This document shows positions 36,602-44,238 of a stretch of DNA of 64,000 nucleotides, piece after piece; the stretch's first letter is position 1, and each line of letters opens with the position of its first letter. A program made the translations under genes and the position numbers. This stretch comes from Bacillota bacterium. GTDB taxonomy: Bacteria; Bacillota; Clostridia; Oscillospirales; Oscillospiraceae. The notes beneath the pieces are model-generated. The model ran no database searches and had not been told where the DNA came from. It saw nothing but the letters and a program-made list of their open reading frames with translations. The stretch spans positions 124,001 to 188,000 of the forward strand of contig JAEWRY010000044.1 of assembly GCA_023459875.1 (NCBI GenBank), read 5' to 3'.

Positions 36602-38059
36602 GTGAAAAGCATGTATAAACGGCAGTTCCTGCTGATGGCGGGAATGGTACTCCTCTCCTTTGCGCTGCTGGGCGTCGTCTTCTTTTCCCTGTCTTACCGG
36701 TATTTTCTCAGTGAAAAGCAGGCTTCCATGGAGCGAAACGCCTCCTATATTTCCACCTATACCAGCGCCGCCCTTTCCCAGGGGATGGATATCCGCTCGG
36801 ATAACTTCAGGGCCTATATTTCCTCGGTGGCCATGATTTCCGACGCCTATGTCCTGCTGGCTGAGAACACGGGAGAAATCGTCTATGCCTCCAATGTGGG
36901 CATTGAGCAGGACAGCAACGGCAATTACCTTCCCGAATGGGCCGTCAATCAGGTGCGGACCACCGGTTCTTATGTGGGTGTTACCACTCTGTCCGGGGTC
37001 TTTTCGGAAAACCGGTATGTGGCGGGAACCACGATAACCACCCAGCTAAATATCATCGGAGAAGACGGCAGCATCCGCACCCAGCTAATCCCTCGGGGCA
37101 TCGTCTTTGTCGCCGCCGAGTCCTCGGCCCTTACCGAACTCTGGAGGACTTTTATCACGCTCTTCTTTTTCACCGCGTCGGCTGTCATGCTCTTTGCCTT
37201 CATCATAAGCTCCGTCACGACCCAACGCCTCACGCGGCCTCTCCAGGAAATGGCCGACGCCACTTACAAATTCGCCCACGGCGAGTTTAACACCCGGGTG
37301 GCCGGCTATGACGACCGCAACGACGAAATCGGGGAGCTGGCCAAGGCCTTCAACACCATGGCCGAATCTCTTGCCCGTTCCGAGGCCAGAAGAAGCGAAT
37401 TTGTGGCCAACATCTCCCACGAGCTTAAAACGCCCATGACCACCATCGCGGGCTTTGCGGACGGCATTCTGGACGGCACCATCCCTCCCGAACGGGAGAG
37501 GGAATCCCTCCAGGTCATTTCCTCGGAGACGCGGAGGCTCTCCCGCCTGGTTTGGCGGATGCTGGAGCTTTCCCGGCTCCAGTCCCAGGAACAGGTGGGC
37601 GCCCAGGTGCAGTTTGACGTCAGTGAGATCGCCCTGCGTGTTCTGGTAAGTCTTGAGACCAAAATCACCGCGCGGAATCTCGATGTGGACGCGCACCTGC
37701 CAGACGCGCCGGTCATGGTATGGGGCGATCCGGATGCGATTACCCAGGTATGTTATAATCTCTTGGACAACGCGATCAAGTTTTCCACTCCCGGCGCCAC
37801 TCTGGGCATCACCATTGTGGCGAAAGCCGGCAAAGCCCATGTGACGGTGCGAAATACGGGCGAAACCATTCCCCCCGAGCAGTTGGATCTGGTTTTCGAC
37901 CGGTTCCACAAGGCTGACACTTCCCGCAGCGAGAATCGGGAAGGCGTGGGTCTCGGACTTTATATCGTCAAAACCATTTTAAATGCCCATCGGGAAAACA
38001 TCACCGTAGCAAGTAAAGACGGGGTCACCGAATTCACCTTTACGCTGACGCTGGCGTAA
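36602..38059 (+). CDS. Membrane sensor histidine kinase
   Basis: A 485-aa kinase. Two transmembrane helices (about 8-31 and 183-204) flank a ~150-residue extracellular sensor, then HAMP (about 205-257), HisKA with the phospho-acceptor H273 (FVANISHELKTPM) and the HATPase domain (N box YNLLDNAIKFS, GVGLGLYIVK). The start is GTG 36602, seven bases after GGAGG. It is co-transcribed with the response regulator and, 41 bases later, an HtrA protease. Envelope stress is the inferred stimulus. Confidence 0.95.
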   Translation: MKSMYKRQFLLMAGMVLLSFALLGVVFFSLSYRYFLSEKQASMERNASYISTYTSAALSQGMDIRSDNFRAYISSVAMISDAYVLLAENTGEIVYASNVGIEQDSNGNYLPEWAVNQVRTTGSYVGVTTLSGVFSENRYVAGTTITTQLNIIGEDGSIRTQLIPRGIVFVAAESSALTELWRTFITLFFFTASAVMLFAFIISSVTTQRLTRPLQEMADATYKFAHGEFNTRVAGYDDRNDEIGELAKAFNTMAESLARSEARRSEFVANISHELKTPMTTIAGFADGILDGTIPPERERESLQVISSETRRLSRLVWRMLELSRLQSQEQVGAQVQFDVSEIALRVLVSLETKITARNLDVDAHLPDAPVMVWGDPDAITQVCYNLLDNAIKFSTPGATLGITIVAKAGKAHVTVRNTGETIPPEQLDLVFDRFHKADTSRSENREGVGLGLYIVKTILNAHRENITVASKDGVTEFTFTLTLA

Positions 38060-38100
38060 CATCCTTCGGTTCACATTCTGTGATTGGGGGCGAGCGCTCT

Positions 38101-39348
38101 ATGCACAATTTTTATTATGATCAGTCGGCGCCTTCCTCCGGATATCGCTTTTATTCTCAGCCTCTGCCGCCGTCCGCCCCGCCCCCGCCGCCGGAACGGC
38201 AGCGGAAAAAGAAGCACCCGGCTGTTGTATTCTTCATTTTCTTAATTGTAATTGCCGCTGTGCTCACATGTATGGTTTTCCTGGGCAATAGAAATTGGAA
38301 CATCCCCTGGATGAACGGTCTGCCCCTGCCCTCCTGGTTCTCCGGCAACATCCTTGAAAGCGACGGCTGGTCCGAAACCACCATTGACCGGGCAGCCACG
38401 GGGGACGGTACTGTGCTTGCCCTATCCCAGGCGCCGGGCGAGGCGCTTAGTTATCAGCAGATCTACCGTAAGAACATCGCCTCCATCGTTTTTGTGACCA
38501 CCACCGGAAACGACGGAATTTCCCAGGGAACCGGCATTGTTTTTTCCGAGAACGGCTACATCATTACCAACGCCCACGTGATCGAGGGCGGATATCTGGC
38601 CGATGTGACGCTGGATGACGGGACTGTTTACAATTCCCGGCTGGTTGGTTATGACGTGAACAGCGACCTTGCGGTTTTAAAAATCGACGCAGACGGCCTT
38701 ATCCCCGCGGAGTTTGGAAATTCCGACCTTCTGCAGGTGGGAGACACGGCCCTGGCCATCGGAAATCCTCTGGGCGAGGAGCTTAAGGGCACCATGACCG
38801 AAGGGATCATTTCGGCCATCAACCGGGATGTCCGGGTGGACGGTCGAAGCATGATTCTGATCCAGACCTCCGCGGCTCTCAACTTCGGCAACTCGGGAGG
38901 AGCCCTCATCAATTCTTCCGGGCAGGTGGTGGGCATCACCAGCCTCAAGATGTCCTCCTGGCCCGAGACCGTCGAGGGCCTGGGTTTCGCCATTCCCACC
39001 GCCACAGCCAAGCCGATCGTGGACGCTCTTATTACCGGCGGCCATGTAACTGGACACCCTATGCTGGGGATCACCGTCAGCGATATCCATCCGAAGGGTT
39101 ATTCCTACGGCGTTCTTGTGGAATCGGTGGATTCCCGCTCCGACGCCTGGGTCCGGGGCGTCAGGAAGGGCGACTATATTATTAAAGCCGACGGGCGCAC
39201 CGTTCTCACCGTTGAAGACCTGCTGACGGTCAAAGACAGCAAGGCACCCGGTGATACCATCGGGCTCGTCATATTGGAAAGAGGAATTCTGCATAAAGAA
39301 ACCGACGTTTCCGTTCGGATCATGGAGAGTTACGAGCTGCAGCAGTAA
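38101..39348 (+). CDS. Second HtrA-type membrane serine protease with PDZ domain
   Basis: A 415-aa paralogue of the protease at 34323. A Pro-rich cytoplasmic N-terminus (PPSAPPPPPERQRKKK) leads to one transmembrane helix (about 41-61) and a trypsin-like domain with H159 (TNAHVIEGG), D189 (NSDLAVLKI) and S265 (NFGNSGGALI), then one PDZ domain (about 325-410). It starts at ATG 38101 with GGGGGCGAG upstream; the GTG at 38080 has no ribosome binding site. It lies 41 bases after the kinase gene and ends in a strong terminator. Confidence 0.93.
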   Translation: MHNFYYDQSAPSSGYRFYSQPLPPSAPPPPPERQRKKKHPAVVFFIFLIVIAAVLTCMVFLGNRNWNIPWMNGLPLPSWFSGNILESDGWSETTIDRAATGDGTVLALSQAPGEALSYQQIYRKNIASIVFVTTTGNDGISQGTGIVFSENGYIITNAHVIEGGYLADVTLDDGTVYNSRLVGYDVNSDLAVLKIDADGLIPAEFGNSDLLQVGDTALAIGNPLGEELKGTMTEGIISAINRDVRVDGRSMILIQTSAALNFGNSGGALINSSGQVVGITSLKMSSWPETVEGLGFAIPTATAKPIVDALITGGHVTGHPMLGITVSDIHPKGYSYGVLVESVDSRSDAWVRGVRKGDYIIKADGRTVLTVEDLLTVKDSKAPGDTIGLVILERGILHKETDVSVRIMESYELQQ

Positions 39349-39361
39349 GGTTTATAAAAAT

Positions 39362-39397
39362 AAAGGAGCGCGGGGCCTTGAGCCCCGCGCTCCTTTT
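39362..39397. terminator. Bidirectional terminator between HtrA and the S-component gene
   Basis: A perfect 15-bp stem (39362-39376 with 39382-39396) with a 5-base loop and A/T tracts on both sides. It closes the convergent transcription units. Confidence 0.92.
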
Positions 39398-39404
39398 ATC
39401 ATTT

Positions 39405-39965
39405 TTACTTCGCCGAAGCGATGGAAGCAATCCCGTTCACATGGCGCAACGGCCGCCATACCAGAATCGCAATGGTATAGTCTATGGAGGAGTGGACAAA
39501 GGTGCCCAAGCCCACAAGTAGTACGATATATTTAAAAAAGCCGCTCTGGTACACCGCCGCAGAAAGGCTTCCTCCGAAATAGAGCGGAATTAAGACCAGC
39601 ACCTCACAGGCGGCGTGGATAAGGCTGATGACGACGCAGAACAGAATGCTTTTCGCTGTGTGATACAGCGTATCAGGCTGCTTTTTGATCCAGAGCGCCG
39701 CCACCAGCGCCCACACCACATGAGAAGCCGCCCGCAGGACAATCGGCAGCGGCAGCACCATAAAGAAACCGAAGGTGGTGCCCGCCACCACTACGAGGGC
39801 AATCACCGGAGAGAGAAACGCAGCCAGGAAAATCGGCACATGGGAAGCCAGGGTAAAAGACATGGGCGGAATCGAGATCTTCGGAAAGGTCATCGGAATG
39901 AGGATGCCGACGGCGCACAATAGGGCCCCCATTACCATGCGGTAAACATTTTGATTTCGGTTCAT
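39405..39965 (-). CDS. ECF-type substrate-binding membrane protein (possible niacin S component)
   Basis: A 186-aa membrane protein with about six transmembrane helices, the size and topology of an energy-coupling-factor S component. The pattern PPMSFTLASHVPIFLAAFLSP with later LRAASHVVWALV reminds me of NiaX-type niacin transporters, from memory only. Such proteins bind a vitamin and use a shared EcfAAT module, not seen here. The neighbours are birA and bioY, so vitamin uptake fits. It has its own strong promoter and no visible riboswitch. Confidence 0.7.
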   Translation of the reverse strand: MNRNQNVYRMVMGALLCAVGILIPMTFPKISIPPMSFTLASHVPIFLAAFLSPVIALVVVAGTTFGFFMVLPLPIVLRAASHVVWALVAALWIKKQPDTLYHTAKSILFCVVISLIHAACEVLVLIPLYFGGSLSAAVYQSGFFKYIVLLVGLGTFVHSSIDYTIAILVWRPLRHVNGIASIASAK

Positions 39966-39997
39966 AGCACAGCCGCTCCGATCTACTTATTTTTATT

Positions 39998-40026
39998 ATT
40001 GTATAAAATACGATAAGGTCTGTCAA
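39998..40026 (-). promoter_or_regulatory. Promoter for the S-component gene
   Basis: TTGACA, a 17-base spacer and TACAAT on the minus strand lie immediately after the birA stop and ~35 bases before the start codon. The leader is too short for a riboswitch. Confidence 0.8.
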
Positions 40027-41019
40027 CTAAATATATCCCAATAATCCCCGCACGGAAACCTCTCCGGCTGTTATATTTTCATGCCTTCCGTCGGGAAACC
40101 GCACCATCAGATTAAAGTTATCATCGATTCCCTCGGCAAAGGCGGCTTCCCTCTGGCCGCGCCGCAGGATTACCACCTCACGGCCGACGGTGACGCAGTC
40201 GGCCCGGTACCGTTCCAGCCAGAGCTCCTTTTTCTCAGGGAAATCTTCATACATCCTGTCCAGCGACCGAATGATGGCTTCCGCCAGCGCTCCGCGGCTA
40301 ACCGTTCGTCCCAGATAGCTTTCCAGGGATATGGCGATGGAAGAAAGCTCCCGCCCGAAGTCCGTCGGCGTCTGCTTCACGTTCACGCCTATGCCCGCCA
40401 CCACGAAGTTGAGGGCGCCGCTTTCTCCCTCGATCTCCATTTCGGTCAGGATGCCGCAGAGCTTTTTCCCTCCCAGAACAATATCGTTGGTCCATTTGAT
40501 CTGGGGCCGGACTCCGCAGCACTCCCCGATTCCGTCACATACCGCCACCGCCGTGTAGGCGGTGAGCTCCACCGCCGTTGCAGGCGGAAATACCGGCCGC
40601 AGCAGCACCGAAAGATAAAGCCCTTGTCCCCGCAGCGACTGAAAGCTTCGGCCAAGCCTGCCCCGGCCGCCCGCCTGTTCCTCCGCGGTTACCACAAGAC
40701 CTTCCTTCGCGCCTGCCGCCGCCCGGCGTTTCACCTCGCTGTTGGTGGAATCCACCGTATCAAGGCAAACGATTTCGCGGCCCAAACGGCAGCCGGAAAG
40801 AGCCTGGGCAAGCATTACCGGGCGAAGCCCGTCTGGCAGCTCGTCCAACCGGTAACCCTTTCTGGGCATGGAAGAGATGCCGCAGCCCTCGCCCCTGAGC
40901 GACTCAACCGCTTTCCAGACCGCGGCACGGCTGATCCCCAATACCCTGCTCATTTCCTCCCCGGAACAGTATTCCCCAGCCGCCGCATTTAATAAGGCCA
41001 GCACCCTTTCCTTACTCAA
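40027..41019 (-). CDS. birA: Bifunctional biotin-protein ligase / biotin operon repressor BirA
   Basis: Attaches biotin to carrier proteins and represses biotin genes when loaded with biotinyl-AMP. The 330-aa protein has an N-terminal winged helix (about 1-60, SRVLGISRAAVWKAVESL), the central ligase domain with the nucleotide loop GGRGRLGRSF and IKWTNDIVLGGKKLCGILTE, and a C-terminal SH3-like domain. The helix-turn-helix makes it the long regulatory form. It starts at TTG 41019 with GGAGTG upstream. The divergent gene is bioY, whose promoter carries a matching operator. Confidence 0.96.
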   Translation of the reverse strand: MSKERVLALLNAAAGEYCSGEEMSRVLGISRAAVWKAVESLRGEGCGISSMPRKGYRLDELPDGLRPVMLAQALSGCRLGREIVCLDTVDSTNSEVKRRAAAGAKEGLVVTAEEQAGGRGRLGRSFQSLRGQGLYLSVLLRPVFPPATAVELTAYTAVAVCDGIGECCGVRPQIKWTNDIVLGGKKLCGILTEMEIEGESGALNFVVAGIGVNVKQTPTDFGRELSSIAISLESYLGRTVSRGALAEAIIRSLDRMYEDFPEKKELWLERYRADCVTVGREVVILRRGQREAAFAEGIDDNFNLMVRFPDGRHENITAGEVSVRGLLGYI

Positions 41020-41109
41020 CGAACATCACTCCATAATTATAAACAGCCCCTGATTGATATATGATTATAAACGCATTTAATTTTATCGTCAACTCATGTC
41101 AAAAATCAG

Positions 41110-41138
41110 TTTACATTTTTCTTTTTCAGTGGTATAGT
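41110..41138 (+). promoter_or_regulatory. Promoter of bioY
   Basis: TTTACA, a 17-base spacer and TATAGT; the -10 element overlaps the left arm of the BirA operator. Confidence 0.75.
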
Positions 41139-41165
41139 AAACCTTGTTTTAGTTTTAGTTTACTA
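41135..41165 (+). promoter_or_regulatory. BirA operator upstream of bioY
   Basis: A perfect inverted repeat TAGTAAAC - 15 bases - GTTTACTA. The GTAAAC...GTTTAC arms and spacing resemble known BirA boxes such as the E. coli bio operator. It overlaps the bioY -10 and start region, so biotin-loaded BirA, encoded divergently, should block bioY transcription. Confidence 0.82.
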
Positions 41166-41178
41166 AGGAGAATCTGTC

Positions 41179-41718
41179 ATGCGTTTTAACACCCGGTATC
41201 TTATTCTGTGTGCGCTGTTTGCCTCGCTTACCGCCATAGGCGCGTTTATGAGGATTCCCCTTGGATTCACATCCGTCACATTGCAGTTTCTGTTCGCCGC
41301 GATGGCGGGCCTGCTTCTTGGCCCCCGCTACGGTGCTCTGTCCCAGGTCGTCTATCTTTTCCTGGGCCTTGCGGGCTTCCCGGTGTTCACCCAGGGGGGC
41401 GGCCCGGGCTATGTGCTCACTCCCACCTTCGGGTTTCTTCTGGGGCTTATCCCCGCCGCCTGGCTCACCGGGTTCTTTGCCGGCAGCCATCCCTCGTCCC
41501 GAAGGGTGGCGATCTCCGCGCTGGTGGGGCTTGCCTCTCTTTATCTCGTGGGAGTGCCCTATCTGTATTTCATCATGAATTTTTACCTGGGCCATCCTAT
41601 GTCGGTTTGGGATACGATAAAATCTGGAATGCTTGTTTTTCTACCCGGAGAGGCCGTGAAGATTGCCGTGCTGGCATTTACCGCTCCCCCCATTTCCCGC
41701 GCCATGAACAGGACATAA
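41179..41718 (+). CDS. bioY: Biotin transporter BioY
   Basis: A 179-aa membrane protein, the high-affinity biotin-binding S component used alone or with an ECF module. Six transmembrane helices are expected; the family segments FTSVTLQFLFAAMAGLLLGPR, VYLFLGLAGFPVFTQGGGPGY and FLLGLIPAAWLTG are clear. AAGGAG precedes the ATG by about 9 bases. It is under an apparent BirA operator and next to birA, so it forms a biotin-salvage module. No biotin biosynthesis genes are in the window. Confidence 0.95.
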   Translation: MRFNTRYLILCALFASLTAIGAFMRIPLGFTSVTLQFLFAAMAGLLLGPRYGALSQVVYLFLGLAGFPVFTQGGGPGYVLTPTFGFLLGLIPAAWLTGFFAGSHPSSRRVAISALVGLASLYLVGVPYLYFIMNFYLGHPMSVWDTIKSGMLVFLPGEAVKIAVLAFTAPPISRAMNRT

Positions 41719-41832
41719 ACCTTCACCTCCCGCATATACATAATTTAGCCCCTCATGTTGTACACGCCCTTTGACGACAAGCCGGGCACCGGGGCATACC
41801 CTATATTAAATTATGAAAAAGGCGGGATTGAG

Positions 41833-42120
41833 ATGGCGTATGATGAGAAAATGACGCGGACTGGCGGGCCTCATCATCTGACTTTGGAGGGCCGGAGCGT
41901 ACTGTCTGTTTCCGGCGTGGAGGATGTGGAGAGCTTTGATGAAAACAGCATCGTGATGTATACCGGAAAAGGAACGCTGGTCGTACGGGGAGAAGAACTT
42001 CACATCGAAAAGCTCAGCCTGGACGGTGGCGAGCTCCGGGTGGAAGGTACGGTGGACTCCATTTCCTATGAGGACTCGGGTAAGGAAAAGGGCAGTCTGC
42101 TTTCTCGTCTCTTCGGCTGA
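41833..42120 (+). CDS. yabP: Sporulation protein YabP
   Basis: A 95-aa protein made during sporulation; the family is needed for late spore development in Bacillus, with unclear biochemistry. It is all-beta by appearance, with HHLTLEGRSVLSVSGVEDVESFDE and LVVRGEELHIEKLSLDGGELRVEG, typical of YabP/YqfC. ATG 41833 is preceded by AAAAGGCGGG; the upstream in-frame ATG at 41755 gives an atypical leader. yabQ starts 1 base after its stop. Mother-cell sigma-E control is known for Bacillus; no promoter was assigned. Confidence 0.9.
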   Translation: MAYDEKMTRTGGPHHLTLEGRSVLSVSGVEDVESFDENSIVMYTGKGTLVVRGEELHIEKLSLDGGELRVEGTVDSISYEDSGKEKGSLLSRLFG

Positions 42121-42121
42121 T

Positions 42122-42808
42122 ATGGATATTGAACTGGCAGGCCAGCTGCAGGCGCTGGCGGGGTCCTTCGGCCTGGGGATGGCGGTGGGGCTCTGCTATG
42201 ATCTGCTCCGGCTCCCCCGGGTTCGCCTGAAGCTTCCTCTGCTGGGCGGCATTCTGGATCTGCTGTTCTGGCTGATCTCCACCACTTGCCTTTTTCTCTT
42301 CGCGGTCGTCGCGGGAAACGGTCAGGTGCGGATTTTTATGGTCTGCTCCATTGCTGCTGGCGCCGTCTTCTATTTTCTTCTCTTGAGTCCATCCATCCGT
42401 AAGATCGGGGATCTTATCGCCGACGGGCTGGAAATCGTTGGCCGTTTTGTCGCCGCTCCGTTCCTTTGGCTTATAATGGCAGCAAAAAAATTTCAAAAAA
42501 TAGTAAAAATGCTCTTCCTTTCTTGTTCTAAATGGTTTAAAATAAATTTAATACACAAGAAGTCAGGAAGACGGACAGGCCACGCTCCTGCGGAAGAGGA
42601 GGTCGGTTCTCATGACAATTACCAGGAAGGCCTCACTCATCACCAAGCTTGTGGTGTTGGCGCTTCTTATCTATTTGGCGACCACACTGCTGAACCTGAG
42701 GGGGCAGATCAACGCCGCCCGGGCGGATCAGTCTGGTCTGAGCCAGCAGGTGGCCGAGCAAAGCGAGAAAAACGCCGAGCTTTCGGACGCCATAGAAAAC
42801 AGCGATGA
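42122..42808 (+). CDS. yabQ: Sporulation protein YabQ, with a long overlap into the next gene
   Basis: A membrane protein with four transmembrane segments in its first ~115 residues (GLGMAVGLCYDLLRLPR; LLGGILDLLFWLISTT) and a basic tail (KKFQKIVKMLFLSCSKWFKI), typical of YabQ, which is required for the spore cortex in Bacillus. The normal end would be near residue ~165, but no stop occurs and the frame runs to 228 aa, overlapping the divIC-like gene by 197 bases. The last ~65 residues have no family character. There is no clear ribosome binding site; translation is probably coupled to yabP. Confidence 0.82.
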   Translation: MDIELAGQLQALAGSFGLGMAVGLCYDLLRLPRVRLKLPLLGGILDLLFWLISTTCLFLFAVVAGNGQVRIFMVCSIAAGAVFYFLLLSPSIRKIGDLIADGLEIVGRFVAAPFLWLIMAAKKFQKIVKMLFLSCSKWFKINLIHKKSGRRTGHAPAEEEVGSHDNYQEGLTHHQACGVGASYLFGDHTAEPEGADQRRPGGSVWSEPAGGRAKREKRRAFGRHRKQR

Positions 42809-42890
42809 CCCCGACCGTATTGCCGCTGTAGCCCGCGACAAACTTGGGCTGGTAAAACCGGGCGAAAAGGTTTTCATATATACCAAATAG
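42612..42890 (+). CDS. Septum formation initiator (DivIC/FtsB-like)
   Basis: A 92-aa bitopic protein: short cytoplasmic start, one transmembrane helix (about residues 9-27), a coiled coil (about 30-65, LSQQVAEQSEKNAEL) and the family C-terminus ARDKLGLVKPGEKVF. This matches DivIC, which joins FtsL and DivIB in the divisome and is often next to yabP/yabQ and yabR in Firmicutes, as here. GGAGG lies 9 bases before the ATG. The yabQ frame overlaps its first 197 bases. Confidence 0.9.
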   Translation: MTITRKASLITKLVVLALLIYLATTLLNLRGQINAARADQSGLSQQVAEQSEKNAELSDAIENSDDPDRIAAVARDKLGLVKPGEKVFIYTK

Positions 42891-42909
42891 GGAGGATTTA
42901 TCGTTTCAT

Positions 42910-43386
42910 ATGGAGTTCGGTGTTGGTTCTATCCAAGAAGGCAAGGTCACAGGCGTTACGAAATTCGGCGCATTTGTCTCTCTCCCCGGCGGAAGATCGG
43001 GGCTGGTACATATCTCGGAGATTGCGTACTCTTACGTGAATGAGGTAAGAGACCATCTCACCGAGGGGCAGGAGGTTAAGGTCAAGGTCATCAGCATCGA
43101 TGACTCGGGCCGTATTAACCTCTCTATCAAGAAAGCTTTGGACCCGCCCCCTCGTCCGGCGGGCCGTCCTTCTGTGGGCGGAGAGCGCAGACCTTCCATG
43201 GGCGGAGAACGCAGGCCCGGCGGCGGAGAACGGTTTTCTGTTGGGTACGCATCCCGCCCGGCAGCTTCGAAAGAACCCGCCGATTTTGAAGACCGCCTCA
43301 AACAGTTCATGCAGTCTTCGGACAGCAAGCTCTCCGACCTGCGCATGGCAGATAAACGCAGTTCCCGCCGGGGCGGAAAAAAATAA
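42910..43386 (+). CDS. S1-domain RNA-binding protein (YabR-like)
   Basis: A 158-aa protein with one N-terminal S1 OB-fold (about 5-78: VTKFGAFVSLPGGRSGLVHIS ending KVKVISIDDSGRINLSIKKA). A Gly/Arg-rich repetitive linker follows (GERRPSMGGERRPGGGER), then a C-terminal short helix and a Lys/Arg end. YabR proteins follow divIC in Bacillus and resemble general stress protein 13; binding to RNA or ribosomes is inferred. GGGAGG lies 14 bases before the ATG. A terminator follows. Confidence 0.9.
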   Translation: MEFGVGSIQEGKVTGVTKFGAFVSLPGGRSGLVHISEIAYSYVNEVRDHLTEGQEVKVKVISIDDSGRINLSIKKALDPPPRPAGRPSVGGERRPSMGGERRPGGGERFSVGYASRPAASKEPADFEDRLKQFMQSSDSKLSDLRMADKRSSRRGGKK

Positions 43387-43394
43387 AAGGTATT

Positions 43395-43430
43395 GTGACT
43401 GCGCGGCTTTTCGCTGCGCAGTCACTTTTT
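43395..43430 (+). terminator. Terminator after the S1-domain gene
   Basis: A perfect 10-bp stem GTGACTGCGC/GCGCAGTCAC with an 11-base loop, followed by TTTTT. Confidence 0.9.
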
Positions 43431-43451
43431 ATAATATTTAGACAAAATTAG

Positions 43452-43480
43452 ATGACTTTTTCGGCTTGCTGTGGTATACT
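43452..43480 (+). promoter_or_regulatory. Promoter for hpf
   Basis: ATGACT, a 17-base spacer and TATACT lie ~80 bases before the hpf start. The leader is rich in short inverted repeats around GGAGGAG and CTCCTC. Confidence 0.6.
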
Positions 43481-43558
43481 TTATGCAGACGGGAGGAGCC
43501 AATCTCCTCTCAAAAACGAAGGCCTTCTCTTTCGGAGGGCCGGAAGGAGCTGACTAAT

Positions 43559-44110
43559 ATGAAATTCGTATTCACGGACAAAAAGGTAACATTGCCCACA
43601 CGGGTACATGCCTATGCGGAAAAAAAGGTGGGTAAGCTGGATCGCTATTTTAAGGCGGATGCAGAAGCCTCAATTGTCTTTAGTGTAGAAAAAGGCCGGA
43701 ACAACGTGGAAATCACCATCCGTTCCGGTGGTACCATCATCCGCGTGGCCGAAAGCACCTTCGATATGTTCGCCTCCATCGACACGGCGGTGGCCTCCAT
43801 CGAGCGGCAGCTTCGCAAAAACAAGGCCCGCCTGGAAAAACAGCTCCGTAAAGACGCTTTCGTGCGTTCGGTGGACGGCGCCGAGCTCGAGTCCTCTTTT
43901 GCCCCGGAAGAACCCGAGGAGGGCGAGTTCAGGATCGTCCGCACCAAGCAGTTCTCATTCCGTCCCATGACGGTGGAGGAGGCTATCCTGCAGATGAATT
44001 TGTTGGGTCACACCTTCTTTGCCTTCCGCAACGAAGAACTGGGAGGCAGCTTCAGCGTTGTTTATAAGCGCAACGACGGCGGCTACGGTCTCATCGAAGA
44101 CGAAACTTAA
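43559..44110 (+). CDS. hpf: Ribosome hibernation-promoting factor, long form
   Basis: A 183-aa protein that pairs 70S ribosomes into inactive 100S dimers in stationary phase. The N-terminal domain (about 1-100) has the ribosome-binding pattern TDKKVTLPTRVHAYAEKKVGKLDRYF and VEITIRSGGTIIRV; a linker leads to the C-terminal dimerisation domain (about 125-183, VRTKQFSFRPMTVEEAILQM, GHTFFAFRN). The long form is typical of Firmicutes. ATG 43559 follows AAGGAG by 9 bases. It is monocistronic, with its own promoter and terminator. Confidence 0.96.
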   Translation: MKFVFTDKKVTLPTRVHAYAEKKVGKLDRYFKADAEASIVFSVEKGRNNVEITIRSGGTIIRVAESTFDMFASIDTAVASIERQLRKNKARLEKQLRKDAFVRSVDGAELESSFAPEEPEEGEFRIVRTKQFSFRPMTVEEAILQMNLLGHTFFAFRNEELGGSFSVVYKRNDGGYGLIEDET

Positions 44111-44128
44111 TGCCTCAATCGTTAATCT

Positions 44129-44161
44129 CGGGGAAGCGGCAAGCCGCTTCCCCGGTTTTTT
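44129..44161 (+). terminator. Terminator after hpf
   Basis: A 12-bp perfect stem (44129-44140 with 44143-44154) with a 2-base loop and a G followed by a T-run. Confidence 0.93.
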
Positions 44162-44173
44162 CAATAGATAGCT

Positions 44174-44202
44174 ATGACAAACCATTCTCTTTGTGTTATA
44201 CT
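44174..44202 (+). promoter_or_regulatory. Promoter for the nucleotidyltransferase gene
   Basis: ATGACA, a 17-base spacer and TATACT lie about 37 bases before the start codon. Confidence 0.75.
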
Positions 44203-44238
44203 ACCCACAGATTGGAAACATAGGGGGACTTTTAAACG

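Noticed and set aside
41020..41178. A biotin riboswitch or other leader RNA before bioY
   Set aside because: The region is explained by a sigma-A promoter and a BirA-type operator; no structured leader is visible.
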